From: Paulownia fortunei
Taxonomy: Eukaryota; Streptophyta; Magnoliopsida; Lamiales; Paulowniaceae
Assembly: GCA_019321725.1 (NCBI GenBank)
Contig: CM033106.1
Location: 31,484,118 to 31,548,117, forward strand
Length of the DNA stretch: 64,000 nt
Direction of reading: 5' to 3'
Shown: positions 38,826 through 51,206 of the stretch, piece by piece
How the letters are laid out: each line of letters starts with the position of its first letter
Position numbering within the stretch: the first letter of the stretch is position 1
Notes under the pieces: generated by a model
Databases searched by the model: none
Told to the model about the DNA's origin: nothing
Seen by the model: only the letters and a program-made list of their open reading frames with translations
Translations under genes and position numbers: made by a program

Positions 38826-40510
38826 TTCTCCGGAGACTCCACACTTGCTCCTACAGCCTAGCAATGGACAAGCTTAAAGTGAAAACAGTTTTCTTTCTTT
38901 CATTCTTATTTTATTTTATAGTTAATTTTTTTCAATGGGGGTAGGATAGGATTAAATTTATTTTGTTTTTTATTCTATAAATACTTGTCATAAATTTAAA
39001 AAGTAAAATAAAAATAAGAAAAAAATAAAATAGAAAATTTTAAATCATTAAAAACATCTCATAAAACCTGTTTGGGTAGATAAAGGGACTTAGAAGTCCA
39101 CAAGATTTCTATCAATTGTCAACGTCAGTCCCGAAAATTTTTATTTTGTCATTGTTGACTTTGTGATGAAATTTTGGTGACAAATTCTAGCAGATGAAGG
39201 GCAATTTGGTATTTGTAGACAAAAATATTAAATAGAATATGACAAAAACAAGAAAATTTTATATTGGTCCCGAAGTTTCAATTGATTGTCAAAATTTTCC
39301 TTGAAGTTTTAAAATTTGTCAATTTTGTCTTTTAGAATTCAGTAAATAAAGGATCATTTGGTATTTGAAATAAAAAAAATAATGAAATAAAATATAGCAA
39401 AATTATTCACGAGGACAATAAATTGAAATTCTCACATTAAATTCTTCTTCGAAAGGAGATTATCTTGCTTAGTGGTTAGAAATTAATGTTGAAAAAAGTT
39501 TGATTTTTTCTTTGGATTTGAGATGTAAACATGTACTTAGGTTAATCAAGCCATAAACCAAAGAATACGTAAACTTGGCCTTGATCACCCATGTGATATG
39601 AAAGATAAGTGAAGTGATAAAAATTCATAATTAGATCCATTTGTTAACAAGAAAAAAGAAGTCCAAATTATAGGGAATATTAAAGACGTAGATTTACTAT
39701 ATATTTTATTAACTTTTTAATGTTGCTATTCCTAAATTTTTATATTTAACCCATTACTCTATTGACTCATTTCGGATGCTTGTTGATTGAATAATGCTAA
39801 ATACGAACGTATTTATACACCACAAAGAATCATCTAGAGCTTAATTGCCTAAAAAAAATTCTTAAAATGCTAACAACGTACTATAAGATACTTATTTTTC
39901 TCATCAGCTCAAAATATATGAATTTCAAATTAGAAATTCAATTTTTTTCTTGCCTGCAAAATAAATGCTGTACATTCTGAACAAAAATTTTCATGACACT
40001 GAGCGGTTAAAGACAAAATAATAATAATTTACACAGATAAATATGATACAAAATTAAGTACATTTTTCACTTACACTTTTGAAACATAACATATATATTA
40101 AGTAATCTAATACAGGGATACTTCATTAAACTAACAAAAAGTATATTTTATCTGCTAGAATTTATCAATGAAATTTGATCAAAAAGATGAAGTTAATAAA
40201 AATAAATATCTTAGGGATGATTTTCAATACCCAATGTATGGGAAACAGAAAAGTAGCCGACGCTGAAGTGACTGGTTTAAGATTTTCCATGTTCCAATCA
40301 AGGGGATGCACCCAAAATATACAAGTGACATGGATAATCAAAAGGATGAAGCTAACTAGAAAACCAAACAGAATGAAACATGATATATGAAATTTTACGC
40401 ATATTAAACTGAAGATTGAGAGAGAGACAGTACCAATCAGTGCTAACAAGATGAAAATACACCTTATTCTCTATTTTGTACATAGACCAAAAGGTTGTCC
40501 CAAAGATAAC
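38826..40510. other. AT-rich spacer, no gene seen
   Basis: The sequence upstream of the F-box gene and downstream of the DCAF8-like gene contains no supported coding region. Overlapping opposite-strand frames near 40.2-40.4 kb show no conserved motif. Confidence 0.6.
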
Positions 40511-43500
40511 TCAAATGGAACAGTCTTCAGCACCGGTAGTGTCTCTACCATCATCAGATGAACCATCACTGTTGGTGTCAAATGTCAGAAGCATCTGTAG
40601 AAGGTCCCTTCCCACATCTGAATGCTCTCCACTGCTCTCAGAGCTTGTCCTCCGCCTTTGCAGAGAAAACAACTGCAACATCAGGTCCTCTGGAGAAACC
40701 ATACGGTGCATCCAACCCCCTGGTCTGGGTCTTCGCTGGAAACAGAAAGTGCAAAATCATCAGAAGTCAAGGCATCATCATCATCACCACCACCAGCTAC
40801 ACAAAACATGACATCCCAATTATCTAGTCATTTTTCATTGTCAAAACCATCCATCATGTCAGCAATCAAAAGTCATTGTCACCACACCCAAATTCACTAT
40901 AATCATCAACATCACAGATATCAACGAATGAATCATCAGAAGCAGCATTGTCAATATCACCATCATTGTCAGATTCGCTGATATCTTCGACCTCATCATC
41001 ACAGAAATTCTCAGAACCAAAATCATCGTTGTCATCTGTATCTCCAAGAAAAATAAAATCAGTACTATCATCTCCCTCATTATCCTCTTCCTCCTCTAGC
41101 TGCTCGTCATTCAAAACCTCATTCCCGCTATAATCATCATCGTTATCAGTAATATAATCATCATCATCACAATTACCATCGTCATCGTCGTCGTCATTGT
41201 CATCATCAGAGTCATCGTCGTCATCATCATCTCCGTCATCAGAGTCATCATCATCAGAATAGATGAAGTCATCATCGTCGTCATCGTCATCATAAAAACC
41301 ACCAAAGGGAAAGAAACCAATTCGATGAGGTATCAAATTCACGACCCTATCCTAATAAGTAACTGGGAGAAATTAGAACTTCCCCCGCTTCCACGGAGTT
41401 TCTAAGAAAGATATGTCATGTAGAATATCATTTTTAAAATGCAGACTAAGGAATTCACTGAATACGGAAGCACCAAATTCAATAGGACCAAAGGTCCACA
41501 TCTATGGTGAATTAAGAATTAGATGTTTTTATATGGCGTTCCTTTTGTCAACTATTTGTCATTGCTTATCTGAAAATTGTCACTGTAGAAGTAGTTCCAA
41601 TTTGATAGACATAAAAGAATAATCATACAGAAGAATATCAGAGAAACTAATCAACACGTATAGCTGCAGTAAAAAGTTGCATGGGAATTATTGCAATTTT
41701 GCAGTTCTTTGAAGTTAGTTTACTTCCATAAAAGCAAAATGCCAATTTAGTGGAAGAAAAATGGATCTTAGAGCCAAGATGTATGCCATATGACCTTAAG
41801 AATCCTTCAAATGAGGGCCACACTAAAAAAGTGGTTAAATGCTACACGACACTTATCAAGATTCCGATGTTTGAGCAGAGCTACTAATGCACTAAGCTCA
41901 TGAAAATTTCACTTAGCACCACTTATTTGTAGGTGGACTTGAATGGGTGATGGCTTTTAACAACTTCTCAAAACAGAAGACCAAGACCAAATGAAATGAC
42001 CTGGGATATTTTCCAACAACTGCATGGAGGTATCTTCTGAATACGGCATTCTAAGTACGTAGAATATTATAAATAAGTTTCTTCAATCACTCTGTTATAT
42101 TCCATTACTTACCAAACATTAGGCAATATGATAAAGTCTGGTACTCAAAATGATCACATACCTCTTGAATATTAGTGGGTAGAGTGGCTCTATCAATGGC
42201 TTTCGGAATCCATAATTTTATGTCATGCTCTATTCCACTGCTGGCTAGCACCGTAGCATGAGGATGAGACTCAATGCAATTCACTATATGCTTATCTGCT
42301 TCCAGAACACGAACAAGCTCCCCACCCTTTTTCTTCCAAATGAAAATTCGACCACAATCTGATCCACTCACAACATACTCACAATTAGGCCCAAAGAAAT
42401 TCACGCCCTTCACAGTCTCACAGTTCCTATGCCCTTTGTAGGCCTGGGGAGCAGCTTTTACATCATCATCAACATTTGAAAGAGATAAGCCTGAACAATT
42501 ATCAGGAGTCTTATCACCTGCATCACTGCCATCAGAGACTTGAGAAGTAAAAGTTGGATCAGGTCCCAGTCCAATATCTTTTGTAAATAGATAGATAAAC
42601 TCATCATTGTAAGACACAAGAAGCTCGCTCTGATCGGAGAAGGCCAACCCTGTTATTCCCACATTCTCATCGTCAATTAAATGTGGGGGGCAAAAGAAAT
42701 CAACAGGGTGATCAAATTCAGATGATCCATCCCACTTATATTTACGAATGTCAAACAGTCGAGCAAACTGATCTGATCCACCAACAGCAAATAAGTTTGG
42801 ATTTCTTGGATCTATTGTAATTGCATTTAAATGAACAGTGGAAAAATAACTCTGGCTTGGTATAGGTTTGCAAGTAAAAAGGCTGGTAGCACTTCCAGTT
42901 CTCAGATCAATCTGTCCAATAGATAATGGTCACACCATCAGGCTCATAAACAACATGAAAAGAAATAGAGTCAACTAATTAAAGAAAATACAACTTATAT
43001 GGCAGATGAATGTAAAAGTGTTATTTGTTGTTAGAGGGGTGCTATAGGCTGGCTATCTGTAATATTCCTGTTGATATATATTTTCACTAGGCTTTTATTC
43101 GTATGGTCCTGCTAAAAGATCAATGAACAAGAAGAAAAGAAGGATGAGGGACACTTCTGATAACTCAATGGCATGCTTAATGAGTCAACTTCAGATAGCA
43201 AGAAACAATACAGGGGTGCTATATGCTTGTGATATATATTTTCACTAGGCTTCATTCCTATGTTCCTGCTAAAGGAACAATAAACAAGAAGAACGGAAGG
43301 ATGAGGGACAGTTCTCATAACTAATGGCATGCTTAATGAGTCAATCATTCAATTAGGATGAAAGGCCCCACACTCAATAGCAACAACTCAAAACAAATTT
43401 GATAATGGAACAACCAAACTGTGCCTTTCCATAGGAGACTACAACTTTTTCCTTTTATTATAGCATTTTTAATAGTCATCAGTTGGACTCATTCAAGACT

Positions 43501-45730
43501 CTTCTAATGAAAAAATCAACATAAATAAGCCATAAATTTAATTAAAAAAAATTAACTTACATGCTGAACCAATCCATCCTCACCACAACTATAAAAAATA
43601 TGAGGGCTTCCAGGTTCAACGGCCAATTTGTGCACTCGTCCCTGATGTTTTGCCAGTACTTTAGTCTCCACTCCACACTCAAGAATCTGAGCATGTCTCA
43701 CCTGAATGTAAAAACTCGTGTAAGATAACACCCTTTCGAAAGTTCATGAAGCAAAAAAATACATCCATACATCAATAATTTGACTCTTATCATAAAATAT
43801 TTTGCAGAGGCTCCCAACTCAAGAATCGAACATTTAGGTCAACTACCAATATCATTAGTGCCTATAATGCACCTCCTTGATTGGAAAAGAGTGTTAAAAG
43901 TAAAAATTCCCACGGAAATAGCTCAATTTTAATCGAGACACAGAGAGAGAGAGAGAGCACAGGGCAAACAAATCACCTGCCCATCTGCAGCGCAGGTAAC
44001 AATACTTCGATCCTCAGTGTAAGGCATGATCTTGGCTTGGAAAACATTGTTATGATGACCAGAATGGAAAGAAAGTTTAATTTGACCAGTTTCCCAATTC
44101 CAGAGTATGATCCTCCTATCGTCAGAACCTGATACAAGAATATCACCAGCTGCATTGAAGCTAACAGTGTTCACACAACCACGGTGTTTATCTAGCTTTC
44201 GTAGGATATCAAGACGAAGCACAAGATCCTGATAACAAAGAACCAAGGAAATGTAAATATCTGACCACTCGCATTTGCTAAAATAATAAGTTCCTAATAG
44301 CTGGCAATGAAAAAACAAAGAAAACACTATCAGTGTCCCAAATTGAATACGTCATTCGACTGAACATGAAAAATGTGGGAGATAACAGTCAAATTCATTA
44401 TATTTTTCTACAATTTGGCCCTGGTTTCACTATAAAGCAACATGCAGACGTCAGACTACCTTTGCATGTAACAATTAGAAGGCAGAATTGTTATATCAAA
44501 AACTCCTCATGAGATAGCGGAAATTTAAATGTTTCCAAAAAAGGAAATGCAGATATTTAATTTGGGGAGAGATTTATGTTTACAAGCTCCCAAGTAAGAA
44601 TTCAAGACTACGACTAGTCATTCCAAAGAGCATATGAAACAGCATGCAAAATAAATTCTCTACCAGCACTCAGACATTTTTACACACAATCACCATCACC
44701 TCTATGGAAACAAAAGTGACTAACATAGGCAATAGTCTAGAAACCAAACACATTATCACAATCCATGCGCAAACAATTTGCAGTGAGCATCTTATTAATA
44801 CCAAACCCCCAAGAGCTATCAGAATAAAAGTATCAGTAGACTTTCCAGGCCATACTCCACACACACACCAGAAAAGTATATGCCCCAAAAACTTCTAGGC
44901 AACTGGCATCTGTAATGGATTCAGCAAGACCAGTTCAAGAAATATATGACAATTCTTTTCCTGGAAGTTGTTCTTTTTTCTCTCTCCAAATTAACACACC
45001 AAGACAGCAGGCAAGCAACAATATAGATCTGAATTTGCTTTAAAAAAAAAAAAACAATAATACAGCATTCTTACAACTTCCAAATAAGATATAGCTTTGG
45101 AAGAATGCACTTTTCTTCAAACATCACTTCAACCCTCTTTCTAAAGGATTTAATCAATAAATAAAACCATCTCACTCCTACCACATACCCGAATAAAACA
45201 AAACAAGCTTACCCAAAAAAAATAAATAAATAAGAATACATTAAACCACCTGCATTCAATAATGTGGAACAAATTGGTATTGATATAATGAAAGAAAGTC
45301 ATTCCACAGAAAACAGAAGTAAAAATAAAAACCCTGCGCCATAAAAGTGCATAAGAACACAATTTCAGCAACCTACAAACATTGCTAGGTAGCTAGGAAT
45401 ATGGCCCTTGCATTTGAATGTGTGAATACAAACTCAAATTTAAAAAGGGAATCATATCTAAGAGCATTTCCAAGACCCCAGTTTCACGAATTAATACGCC
45501 AAACATCCCAAAAACACATCAATTCTGCACGGAATATATACCTGTGAGTAAGCAAAATAAAACTGAAAATAGGAATTCAGTAATTAGAGTTATCGGATTG
45601 AAAAGATAAGAAAATAAACCTCGGAAGCGGCCAGGCGGTGAGCGAAGTTTCTAGTGGAGAGCTCGCCGACTTCACGTTTCCAAACATCGACAATCGCCGA
45701 GTCGAGACTCGTTCTCGCTCTCTTTCTCAT
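40511..45730 (-). CDS. DCAF8-like WD40 protein, candidate CUL4-DDB1 substrate receptor
   Basis: Five exons, all phase 0: 45620-45730, 43977-44228, 43561-43701, 42162-42911, 40511-40735, giving 492 residues. The N-terminus (MRKRARTSLDSAIVDVWKRE, then LSTRNFAHRLAASE) and the blocks CVNTVSFNAAGDILVSGSDD, HSGHHNNVFQAK, LFAVGGSDQFARLFDIRKYKW, GVNFFGPNCEYVVSGSDCGRIFIW and SSGIEHDIKLW are typical of plant DCAF8/WDR42 relatives. FDIR is a DWD-box-like motif for DDB1 binding; a second one is IDLR where relatives from memory have FDLR. The last exon, GGWMHRMVSPEDLMLQLFSLQRRR, is also conserved. The protein probably recruits substrates to a CUL4-DDB1 ubiquitin ligase; targets are unknown. Intron 4 (40736-42161) contains a long Asp-rich open frame that could be an alternative end. 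Confidence 0.9.
40866..41351 (-). other. Asp-rich open frame in DCAF8-like intron 4, candidate alternative terminal exon
   Basis: Directly after an acceptor-like TTATTAG on the minus strand, 162 codons (stop included) stay open. The frame begins DRVVNLIPHRIGFFPFGG and then runs through Asp stretches; about 60 of 161 residues are Asp, plus many Glu and Ser. Exon 4 ends in phase 0 and this frame starts in phase 0, so splicing exon 4 to it would give a protein of about 579 residues with an acidic tail, in place of the conserved basic-hydrophobic last exon. The opening 18 residues are not low complexity, which favours a real exon over a chance GAT-repeat frame. Expression is unproven. Confidence 0.5.
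43035..43344. repeat. two-copy direct repeat inside DCAF8-like intron 3
   Basis: Copy 1 (43035-43188) and copy 2 (43212-43344) both begin AGGGGTGCTATA, share ATATATTTTCACTAGGCTT, CCTGCTAAA, AAGGATGAGGGACA and GGCATGCTTAATGAGTCAA, and differ by substitutions and small indels. The spacer is 23 bases. This is an old local tandem duplication within the intron (42912-43560). Confidence 0.85.
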
Positions 45731-46958
45731 CTTCGTTAAATCCCTAACCCTAGCAAGAATTCTTCCAAATTCCGCAAAAATACAGCACCAGTAAAATCAA
45801 ACAATTGGAAATTAAAAAAAAAACAATGATTTGTTTTAATTCATACATTGTCGAAGAAATTATTCATAAATAGGTACCAATCAATCTGGAGACTCCCGCA
45901 TGTATGCATACATATATACAAGAGAGAGAGATGGAGAGTTTTTATCTTTTTGTATTTGGGATTTTGCAAATGGAAGAATTGGTTGCAACTTGGGAATGTC
46001 GCCCGACGGCCACAGAGAGCATAATATATTCCAGAATGAAAAAATTTAGCATTAAATTCTAAAACCCATTTATAAAGAAAACCAAAAAATAAATTCTACC
46101 CATTTATATGATAAACGAAAATTAATTTCTAATTGGGCCCGGTTATGCAAGAGAGATTAATGTCAAAAATTGATTCAAAATTATTTGTAAAATTCTAATT
46201 GTTAATTTATCATACTGCAAATGTAAATTTAGTGTATATGACATGAATTTTGTCTACATTCTTTTATAACGATGAATAAATATATGCTTTTAAACTAATT
46301 TTTCATTTTCATCCAACTTTTATCAGTAGTTTCATTGAACTAAATTAGATTTTCTCATAATTTAGTTTCACACCACCAGCCCCCTCATAATTCAAAATCT
46401 CAGAAAAATAATAGTAGAATAAGAATAATGTTTTATATCAGACATACAATGAATTTTTTATGTGATGTGATTTAGTTATAAAAGTTCATAGGTAATTTTC
46501 CCTAAGCAACAAACATTACTTACCCTAGGCTTTTACATAAATAAAAAATGATAGACATAGAAAGATACGAAGCTTTGTTGTTTATAAAAAACAAGCATAA
46601 TTAATTAACTAAAAATTTATTCGAAACATTTACAACTAATTAGATTGCATGATGGAAACCTTCAAAGAGGTTCAATCTGATTCGATTTTTATCTAACGCA
46701 CAATTATATTTTCTTTGAAAATTTGATTTGTTAATAACAGAAATTATGGGAATTTCCAAAAATTATTTGTTACAAAAGAGGAGAGTTTCAAAAGTAAAAT
46801 GAAATTACCACATCAAATAATGTAGTAAATGCCAAATTTAACATCCGCTCCCTCCCAAGTCCAATGTTTGGCTAAGGTCGCATGAATGAACCTCTCGTAG
46901 TTCATGAATATAAAACCCTGCAACAGTTGTCTTCCCATTCTCAAGATCTTGTTAACTA
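45731..46958. other. 1.2 kb divergent promoter region
   Basis: Lies between the start codons of the DCAF8-like gene (minus) and the PPR-SMR gene (plus). The first 250 bases hold a GA-rich stretch near 45922-45938 and are probably leader sequence of the DCAF8-like gene. The remainder is AT-rich with no supported open frame and no clear TATA box for the PPR gene. Confidence 0.6.
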
Positions 46959-48420
46959 ATGATCGGAGGTCGCGGTCTTCAGTTGTCAGCGCCACCAATT
47001 TCCGCCGGCTTCCGCCAATATCCACCGTTAGTATGTGGGCTGACCAAACAAGGTCAGCGGTTTCTCTCCTCCCTCGCCACCAGCGAAGAGCCTTCAGCCG
47101 CCATTGGCTTACTCCGCAAATTTGTAGCCTCGTCTTCCAAACACGTGGCCCTCACCACCCTCTCCCATCTCCTCTCCCCTTCCATTTCCCATCCCCGTCT
47201 CTCCTCTCTCGCATTTCCCGTAAGTGTACCTATGTGTCTATTTATATTTGTGTTCTTCACATAGGCAATTGTCAATTTTTTTGTGTTTGCAGTTGTACTC
47301 AATGATCAAGCAAGAATCATGGTTCAGCTGGAACGCTAAGCTAGTGGCAGATTTGATTGCTTTGTTTTATAAGGAAGAAAGGTTTGATGAAGCAGAAAAT
47401 TTGTTTACTGAAACAGTTTTGAAATTGGGGTTCAAAGAGAGAGATTTGTGTACGTTTTACTGTAATTTAGTTGATTCTCATGCTAAGCACAAGTCCGAGA
47501 GAGGGGTTTCGGATTCTTGCACACAGTTGAGGCAGCTGATTCTGCTGTCATCTTCTGTTTATGTGAAACAGAGAGGATATGAATCAATGGTTGCCGGATT
47601 TTGTGAAATGGGATTACCAGATAAGGCTGAGAATTTGATGGAAGAAATGAGAGAAGAGTGGTTGAAACCATCTGTTTTTGAGTTGAGATCTCTTGTCTAC
47701 GGATATGGACAGATGGGATTTCTTGAAGATATGAAGAGGAGTGTTGTTCAAATGGAAAAGGAAGGGTTTGAATTGGATACAGTTTGTTGTAATATGGTGC
47801 TTTCATCATTTGGAGCTCACAATGAGCTTCTGGATATGCTCTCATGGTTGAAGAAAATGAGGAATTCGCGCATACCTTTTTCAGTTAGAACTTATAATTC
47901 CATTCTAAATTCATGTCCTACCATTATCTTGTTGCTGGAAGATATGAAAAATTTACCTCTGTCGATTGATGAGTTGGTGGGTAATTTGAAAATGGATGAG
48001 GCCAATTTGGTGATGGAATTGTTGAAGTCAACTGTTCTGGATGAGGTAATGGAGTGGAAGTCTTCAGAGTTGAAGCTGGATTTGCACGGGATGCATTTGA
48101 GTAGTGCATATTTGATACTGCTGCAATGGTTTAATGAGTTGAAACTGAGGTTTGCTGCTGGAAATCACACTACTCCAACTGAAATTTTGGTGGTTTGTGG
48201 GTGTGGGAAGCATAGTTCTAGAAGAGGGGAATCACCTGTAAGAGGTTTGACAAAAGAAATGATAATGAGAATGAAATGCCCATTGAGGATTGATAGGAAA
48301 AATATTGGGTGTTTCATCGCCAAAGGAAAAACTTTCAAGGATTGGTTATGTCACGAGGATGCCAACAAAAATCCTTCAGAAATTATGAAATCAAAATTTA
48401 ATTACTGTGATGTAATGTAA
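46959..48420 (+). CDS. PPR-SMR protein, At2g17033-like
   Basis: Two exons, 46959-47219 and 47293-48420, joined in phase 0 across a 73-base intron (GTAAGTG donor, TTTGCAG acceptor) give 462 residues. The N-terminus is rich in Ser, Arg and Ala, suggesting an organelle transit peptide. Residues about 105-300 contain degenerate pentatricopeptide repeats such as YESMVAGFCEMGLPDKAENLMEEM and ELRSLVYGYGQMGFLEDMKRSVVQM. The C-terminus carries an SMR domain with LDLHG (about 348-352) and CGCGKHSSRRGESPV (about 388-402). PPR proteins bind organellar RNA; the SMR domain can add endonuclease or nucleic-acid-binding function. Overall pattern and length resemble Arabidopsis At2g17033 from memory; the RNA target is unknown. 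The gene converges on ATR. Confidence 0.88.
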
Positions 48421-51206
48421 CTTTGGCAATGTTGAAACCTTTTCTTGATGAATTTGATGGAATAAAAATTGTCTTCTGACGAGAGCTTAAAAGAACATCG
48501 TAAATGTTTTTCTCATTTCAAAAATTGAACTGAAACAGATAAATTAGATATACAAATCAAATTATGGCAAAAATCTAGATGAAAAGATGTTTTGGAGTTG
48601 TTTGTTTATCAATTGCATTCGACATCATTGATGCTTCCAAAGACTCAACTGAGAAGACACTTGATACAAATTGAAGATACAAATTTGTAACCAAAATTTA
48701 CATCTATCTTAAGGTCCCTTTGTTCCTGGCAATTCAAATTATGTCATGTAGCAAAACTTCCAGGTTCGCCATTTTTCAGCATGACTTGGGGCCAGACACC
48801 AGAGAGACCTGGTAAATGTTCAAAATGCAATAACATGAGCAAAATAAACCACTAAAGCGTGCTAAGAAGTTTCTAAACCATAACCACATAAAATAATCCA
48901 TGGCAGTGATAATAACCCAATAGTCTACGAGGAATCCTTTCTGTTGAACTGTGTGGTCATATGAAAGCCTGTGACGGCAAATTATTAAAGAGCTAGTTTT
49001 CAGTACGGTCGAGTTAATACAACTCGTAATATGATACCCATATTAACAAAAGTGCATTGTTCAAAACGACTCTCTGTATTGGAAATATTTTGCTGCAACT
49101 AAGTCCCGGTTTCTAACAGCAGCTTAAGACACTGGTGTTGTCGTCTTATTTACTACAGAAACAAAGGTACAAACTACAAAGTATTTGCTGCCAAATATTG
49201 TCATCTTACACTTAATTCGGAGATAAAAATAACTGGAGTTACCTTTCACAGCAAGCATGAAAGTCTTCTAAGCAACTTCACACGATCCGCAAAGAGGGAT
49301 CATCATCCTCTAAAGCAGGACAGCACCACCAGATTTTTTCAGCCGAATTTTCTAGATGAGCACATTGACGTACTTGAATATAAGAGTTGCATCTTTTTTA
49401 TTTTTTATTTTTTTGTTAATTTTGCATAATCTTTGAGGTTGACCAGAAGATTGCAGTGTGCAGTGTCTCCAACAGTTACATGGGATAATAGGAGACACCA
49501 TCTGCTTAAGATGAAACATAATTGAAATACATGTGCAAGTATAACAGTCCATAGATAACCAGATGTTTCTTACCCAGAATTGCTGCTTTATCAACATCAA
49601 ATTTTATTACAGTCTGATGTTTGGCCAGTGTCACATGGAAACAGCAGAATGAAGGTCGCAAGCAAATTCACCAAACTCTTTTCCACACACACAAATTAAC
49701 ATAGCAATTTCAGCACTATGTTATTTGAGAAAGAGAAGAAAATATGGCATAGCCTTTCTTATTGATTGTGTTGAGTATATATAGGGTACAATTATACACA
49801 GATAAGAATGAAGAATAAATTGACTATATAAATCATAAATAGAAACCTATCAAAAATTACCTAAATTATCAAAATCAAATCAAATCAAATTCTAGCCAGA
49901 GATTATAAAAACAATCTGTGGCAAACTCACAAAATGCATGTGGACAAAAACTTAGATCCAACATCTTGCAAGATATTCTCACAACCGTGTTTTCAAATCT
50001 GAACCCGCACTGGCAGTCTAGTTGACCTTGAACTTTCAGTGTATACCTTTCTCCAAAACAATGCCTAAAACGAGTCCACATCATCTCGGAATTTAGTTAC
50101 TGAAAAAAATTCTCAATAACACTTCAATCAATTTTCAAAAAACAGTTTGCAATTGACTGCAGTGTAAAAGGTGAGGCTGAGGTTTGTCGGCTCAGCAATT
50201 GCAATTCATGCTTCAACAAGTCCACTATAGTTAAGCAGAACAAGTGAGACAAGGGCTGACTTTTAAATCGAGCCAGTTAGCTCTACCCACTGCGAAACCT
50301 GCCCACGAGCAGAATACACATGCATAAGTTAATACTGCGCTAGAAGGTCAAACATTATAGAATTATGAACCAAACTTGCATTAACATATTAAGAAAATTA
50401 ATGGAATTACAGTTTTCTCCATAGACTTGTTTGACTACATAACTCTAAATAGATATTCTACCCCTTAGAAGTCATTACACATGCACATGCAGACTGCAAA
50501 ATTTGCATAAGAATCCCAAATGAATATGCTGGACGTCAGATTGACACCTAATTCTTCTAAGAACGATTCAGTGGCATGCAGATTGAAAATTTGTGGTGGG
50601 GAACACAAAAAATTATATGAAAGAGAGGAGTCGAAATAGCTCCATCTGACCATATCAGACATTTATTTAGTACGCTTATCCAAATACTATATCATATCCC
50701 TATAATACTATAGCAAGGCAAGAAATTCAAAAAAAAAAAAAAGGCGGATATATATCACAATTATATTCAAATTCTTTCACCATAACTCATACTTTCACAT
50801 CTCTCATTTCAGATATTTAGTGTGATTGTTAAATGGAAGAACCACAATATTTGATCTCAATCATTTGTTGATTCTCACACAGAAACCCTAATTATCAAAT
50901 GGAAAAAACTCATTAAGATTCTTCACCTTTTATCTATGAATAACATCAACACATAGTCATCATAACTAATACATATAAGTTCCTCATATGTTTATCCATG
51001 TACATTGAAACTTACAGTTTACCTTTTGATTGGATGCTCTAAGAACACTACTAGGTAGTGGGTGTACATGCAACATGAAGCAAAGTCGGTTCTTAGAAAA
51101 TAAATTATTACTGGAAATTTCTGAAGAATGCTGAAATTTCAAGATCAGAAATAAAATTTGGATATATAACAAGATTTGAGATGGTATGTACCTATCCAGG
51201 CAACTC
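48421..51206. other. 2.8 kb tail-to-tail spacer between PPR-SMR and ATR
   Basis: Holds the 3' untranslated regions of both genes. No coding region is supported; open frames near 49.4-49.6, 49.9-50.1 and 50.5-50.7 kb are short, on the minus strand and without domains. Poly-A runs occur near 50729. Confidence 0.6.
48461..48466 (+). terminator. candidate poly(A) signal of the PPR-SMR gene
   Basis: AATAAA 41 bases after the stop codon, followed by a T-rich stretch. Close for a plant 3' end but acceptable. Confidence 0.45.

Noticed and set aside
40476..41133. His- and Ser-rich plus-strand frames and a Met/Thr-rich minus-strand frame
   Set aside because: They are alternative-frame readings of the ATC/GAT-rich tract in the DCAF8-like intron and last exon.
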